Positions 61,956 through 64,000 of a stretch of DNA of 64,000 nucleotides are shown here, one piece after another (position 1 is the stretch's first letter; every line of letters begins with the position of its first letter). The notes under the pieces were generated by a model. It was given only the letters and a program-made list of their open reading frames with translations. It made no database searches and was not told the DNA's origin. The translations under genes and the position numbers were made by a program. Source of the stretch: Panaeolus papilionaceus (Eukaryota > Basidiomycota > Agaricomycetes > Agaricales); assembly GCA_015501605.1 (NCBI GenBank), contig JADNRZ010000001.1, forward strand, positions 1,054,001-1,118,000, read 5' to 3'.

Positions 61956-62216
61956 ATGACAAAGCTCGTCAGCTCTGTCCTGCCACCTGCAGAGGGAAAG
62001 CGTGCCACAGCATCGTCTCGTCAGACTACGCTAGTGGCCGAACACTGGAACACAGATACCCATTGGTACCATATTTCTGCACACCGCGAGACCCCACATC
62101 TCGAGGCCCTGTACACAGCTGCCCCGAGCTGCCAGAAAACCCGCGAACCACTCGCGTACGAGGGTCAACTCCCCGAATTGGATGTAGCGGAACTGGAATC
62201 TCTTCAAATGCTCTAG
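61956..62216 (+). CDS. Possible small gene, unrecognised
   Basis: An 86-codon frame, MTKLVSSVLPPAEGKRATAS... ending VAELESLQML, with many G/C-ending codons. A pyrimidine tract (TTTCTTTCGCTCCTCC) lies just before it. Its TAG shares bases with the stop of the convergent membrane-protein gene. No family was recognised; a short ATGACATGA frame immediately precedes it. Confidence 0.3.
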   Translation: MTKLVSSVLPPAEGKRATASSRQTTLVAEHWNTDTHWYHISAHRETPHLEALYTAAPSCQKTREPLAYEGQLPELDVAELESLQML

Positions 62217-63639
62217 CCATCGTCGTTCCAGAAAGCTTCGTGCCAAGGAAGGGTCTCCCAGCCGATATTTTGGCGCGGCTCTATGTACCGTGTGCGGATT
62301 TGAGCCGCCCAACGGACCCGATAGCCGCGCGAGGGTGTACCTGGGGTCTTAAGGATGCCGACACGAGGGACAACCACGACGGTATCGTGCTCCCAGAGAT
62401 TTTCAAGGCGGTGAGGAATGGTGAAAACTTGTCTATCTGCCTTGCTAAAATAGACGTTTCGAAGCGGTTTTGGCTTTGTTTTCAACGCCGACTTGAGCTT
62501 GCGGGGCTCGATATCTCGTTGAGCTGACAAATGGAAGATAGATTCGATGTTAGGATGATAGATTCGATGTTAGGATGATATTCGAATCGGGGTAAAAAGA
62601 TGACAATAACTTTCACCGTGGATACACACCACATAGTCCGAGTCGGACGCCTTCAACATCTCGGGACACTGCTGGAAAGGTCTTCCGGATTCCAGCATAC
62701 TTGGTGTCTAAAAAGAGTGTTAGGACCAAGCTTGTACACCAAAGCTAGACGAATGAGACATACCACCAAATTCTCGAACGAAGGGGAGAACACGAGAAAC
62801 GACAATGAACCCAGACTGAGCGGGCCATCTGTCGCAAGCGTCGTGGTGAGTTCGTCTACATTCCCTTCGGGGGAAGCGTAGACATTCTGAAGACCTGAGG
62901 CCATAGATGTGCCGTTAGGCGGCTGTCAAAAAATGATCAATATCCATTTTGGGGGATGGAGGCTGACATCTATCTCACCTTTTCGCCAAGAAAAGCCCAC
63001 CAAGTCATGACGTAGTCCCGCAAAGATGCTAGACCCGCCATGACCCAACCAAAGATCACTTGGAACCAAAAGAAATGCCTGTTAACCACAGAGCCATCTA
63101 TGAAGGGGTATCCAGTAAGCAAATATACAACACGATAGATCCCGACGTCCTATACCTTTTGGTCTCGATTCGACATTTAAGCGCCTTCGAACAATGCAAA
63201 GCGTTATCAGGGATGCGATGCTCATGCAAATAAGAAGGGCAACAAAGCAAGCGAAGTCCAATGCTGGCCGAACCTCAAGTGTTGGGGTTGGGGGATAACA
63301 AAGCCCTATGGTTGGCGATACCCGTATTTTCAGCTGTAACCTCATTCGAACTACTTTCGTGTTGACCCGCAGGAGTTCCTTTGTCGGCTCTAGATAGGCT
63401 GCTAGGGGAGGCCCTGACAATGTGTGCGCAACCTTGTGCACGAAGTCGGAGAGGAAGCGATCGAGAAAAATAAGGATCCGACCACCATAGGTCGAGGATA
63501 CTTGTGACAAGATTAGAGCCGTCATAAGATCCTCAAAACAATTGATGGGGAAGGCAATCGGGAAAGGCAATTGGTGGATAACACGCGGGTAGGCAAATCT
63601 CAGAACCTGAATTGCCGCCATATTGAACAGAGAGATCAT
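62213..63639 (-). CDS. Hypothetical membrane protein
   Basis: Not recognised. Five exons (63156-63639, 62979-63097, 62764-62922, 62626-62707, 62213-62523) join in frame to 384 residues. Two clear hydrophobic segments are CFVALLICMSIASLITLCIV (about residues 131-150) and a second after splicing (FFWFQVIFGWVMAGLASL). The C-terminal 130 residues are soluble and basic, with KSALKTKPKPLRNVYFSKAD, PHRLENLWEHDTVVVVPRVG and ILKTPGTPSRGYRVRWAAQ. This conserved-looking tail may be a cytosolic interaction domain. The start ATG at 63639 was chosen because the frame upstream has no earlier ATG. The fourth intron is 102 bp and holds a tandem repeat. Confidence 0.7.
62537..62579. repeat. 20-bp tandem repeat in an intron
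   Basis: Two head-to-tail copies of GATAGATTCGATGTTAGGAT plus a partial third. They account for most of the extra length of this intron over the usual 50-60 bp. Confidence 0.85.
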
Positions 63640-64000
63640 GTTGATTGCAGGTGCTTTTGTGGTTCCGGAGTAAAGCGATATTGGATATGATGTATATGAA
63701 TGTGTATGCTCGGTGGTCGGAGGGCAGAAGATGATATACAAAAGAGCTGACTGGACGGGATTTATGTAGCTCTACCGGGTAGGAAGAATTGCATCGCGGG
63801 CTGACAGTCCAAGATACCATGCACCTGGTCGCCGTCATCCAAATTCAGGAAAATGGAAGGGGCTTCTTGGCATCATGTTTCAGTGAATTCAGTAGCATTC
63901 GAAGAATCAGTGTTGATCGAGCGTTTTCGGAGGAGTGAACTCGAATTTATCAAGCAAAACAAAGCACAGATGGAGAACAACAAGTTGAGCAGAACTTGCA
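63640..64000. other. Upstream region of the membrane-protein gene, window end
   Basis: 361 bp with the promoter of the minus-strand membrane-protein gene. Nothing else was recognised before the window ends. Confidence 0.4.

Overview
The window reads as nuclear DNA of a basidiomycete fungus, most likely an Agaricomycete. The genes are split by many short introns (mostly 50-65 bp, GT-AG, with CTRAY-like branch sites). Gene spacing is compact, both strands are used about equally, and the products are typical of mushroom-forming fungi. No bacterial, phage or plasmid feature was seen. All exon models were built by eye from reading-frame continuity, splice sites and recalled protein families; no search was run.

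Layout: 0-3.4 kb, 3' part of a kinesin-3 motor gene (+). 4.5-6.4 kb, cyclopropane-fatty-acid synthase (-). 7.35-8.5 kb, an unrecognised multi-exon gene (-) with an in-frame stop just upstream. 8.8-9.7 kb, ARL2 GTPase (-), divergent from eIF5B (+, 10.1-14.5 kb). 14.8-17.2 kb, an APC-family amino-acid/GABA permease (+). 17.2-20.1 kb, no recognisable gene. 20.1-21.3 kb, a single-span membrane protein (-) preceded by a small ORF overlapping it by ATGA. 21.5-24.2 kb, a class 3 (sn1-DAG-type) lipase (+). 25.9-28.7 kb, a large intronless mitochondrial PPR-like protein. 29-30 kb, ESF2/ABT1 rRNA-processing factor. 30.3-33.6 kb, SERRATE/ARS2. 34-38.2 kb, an SSK1-type response regulator. 38.8-39.3 kb, a small three-exon divergent histone H3 (CENP-A candidate, -). 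39.8-40.7 kb, mitochondrial IF3. 40.9-44.3 kb, nuclear cap-binding protein CBP80. 44.8-47.4 kb, a mitochondrial folate/FAD-type carrier (-), divergent from a cytochrome P450 (+, 47.7-52.6 kb) that holds a 2.66-kb intron. 52.6-56.3 kb, no recognisable gene. 56.3-59.8 kb, prolyl oligopeptidase (+). 60.4-61.3 kb, tRNA adenosine deaminase TAD2 (-). 62.2-63.6 kb, an unrecognised membrane protein (-), with a possible small convergent gene at 61.96-62.2 kb.

Most genes are housekeeping: translation (eIF5B, mitochondrial IF3, TAD2), RNA processing (ESF2, ARS2, CBP80), chromosome segregation (CENP-A), cytoskeleton and transport (kinesin, ARL2), stress signalling (SSK1). ARS2 and CBP80 are partners on capped nuclear RNA and lie on the same strand about 7 kb apart. 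The most useful points for follow-up are the hidden CENP-A gene, the pseudo-histidine-kinase-like body of SSK1, the cluster of long introns at 45-52 kb, and the unrecognised gene at 7.35-8.5 kb.
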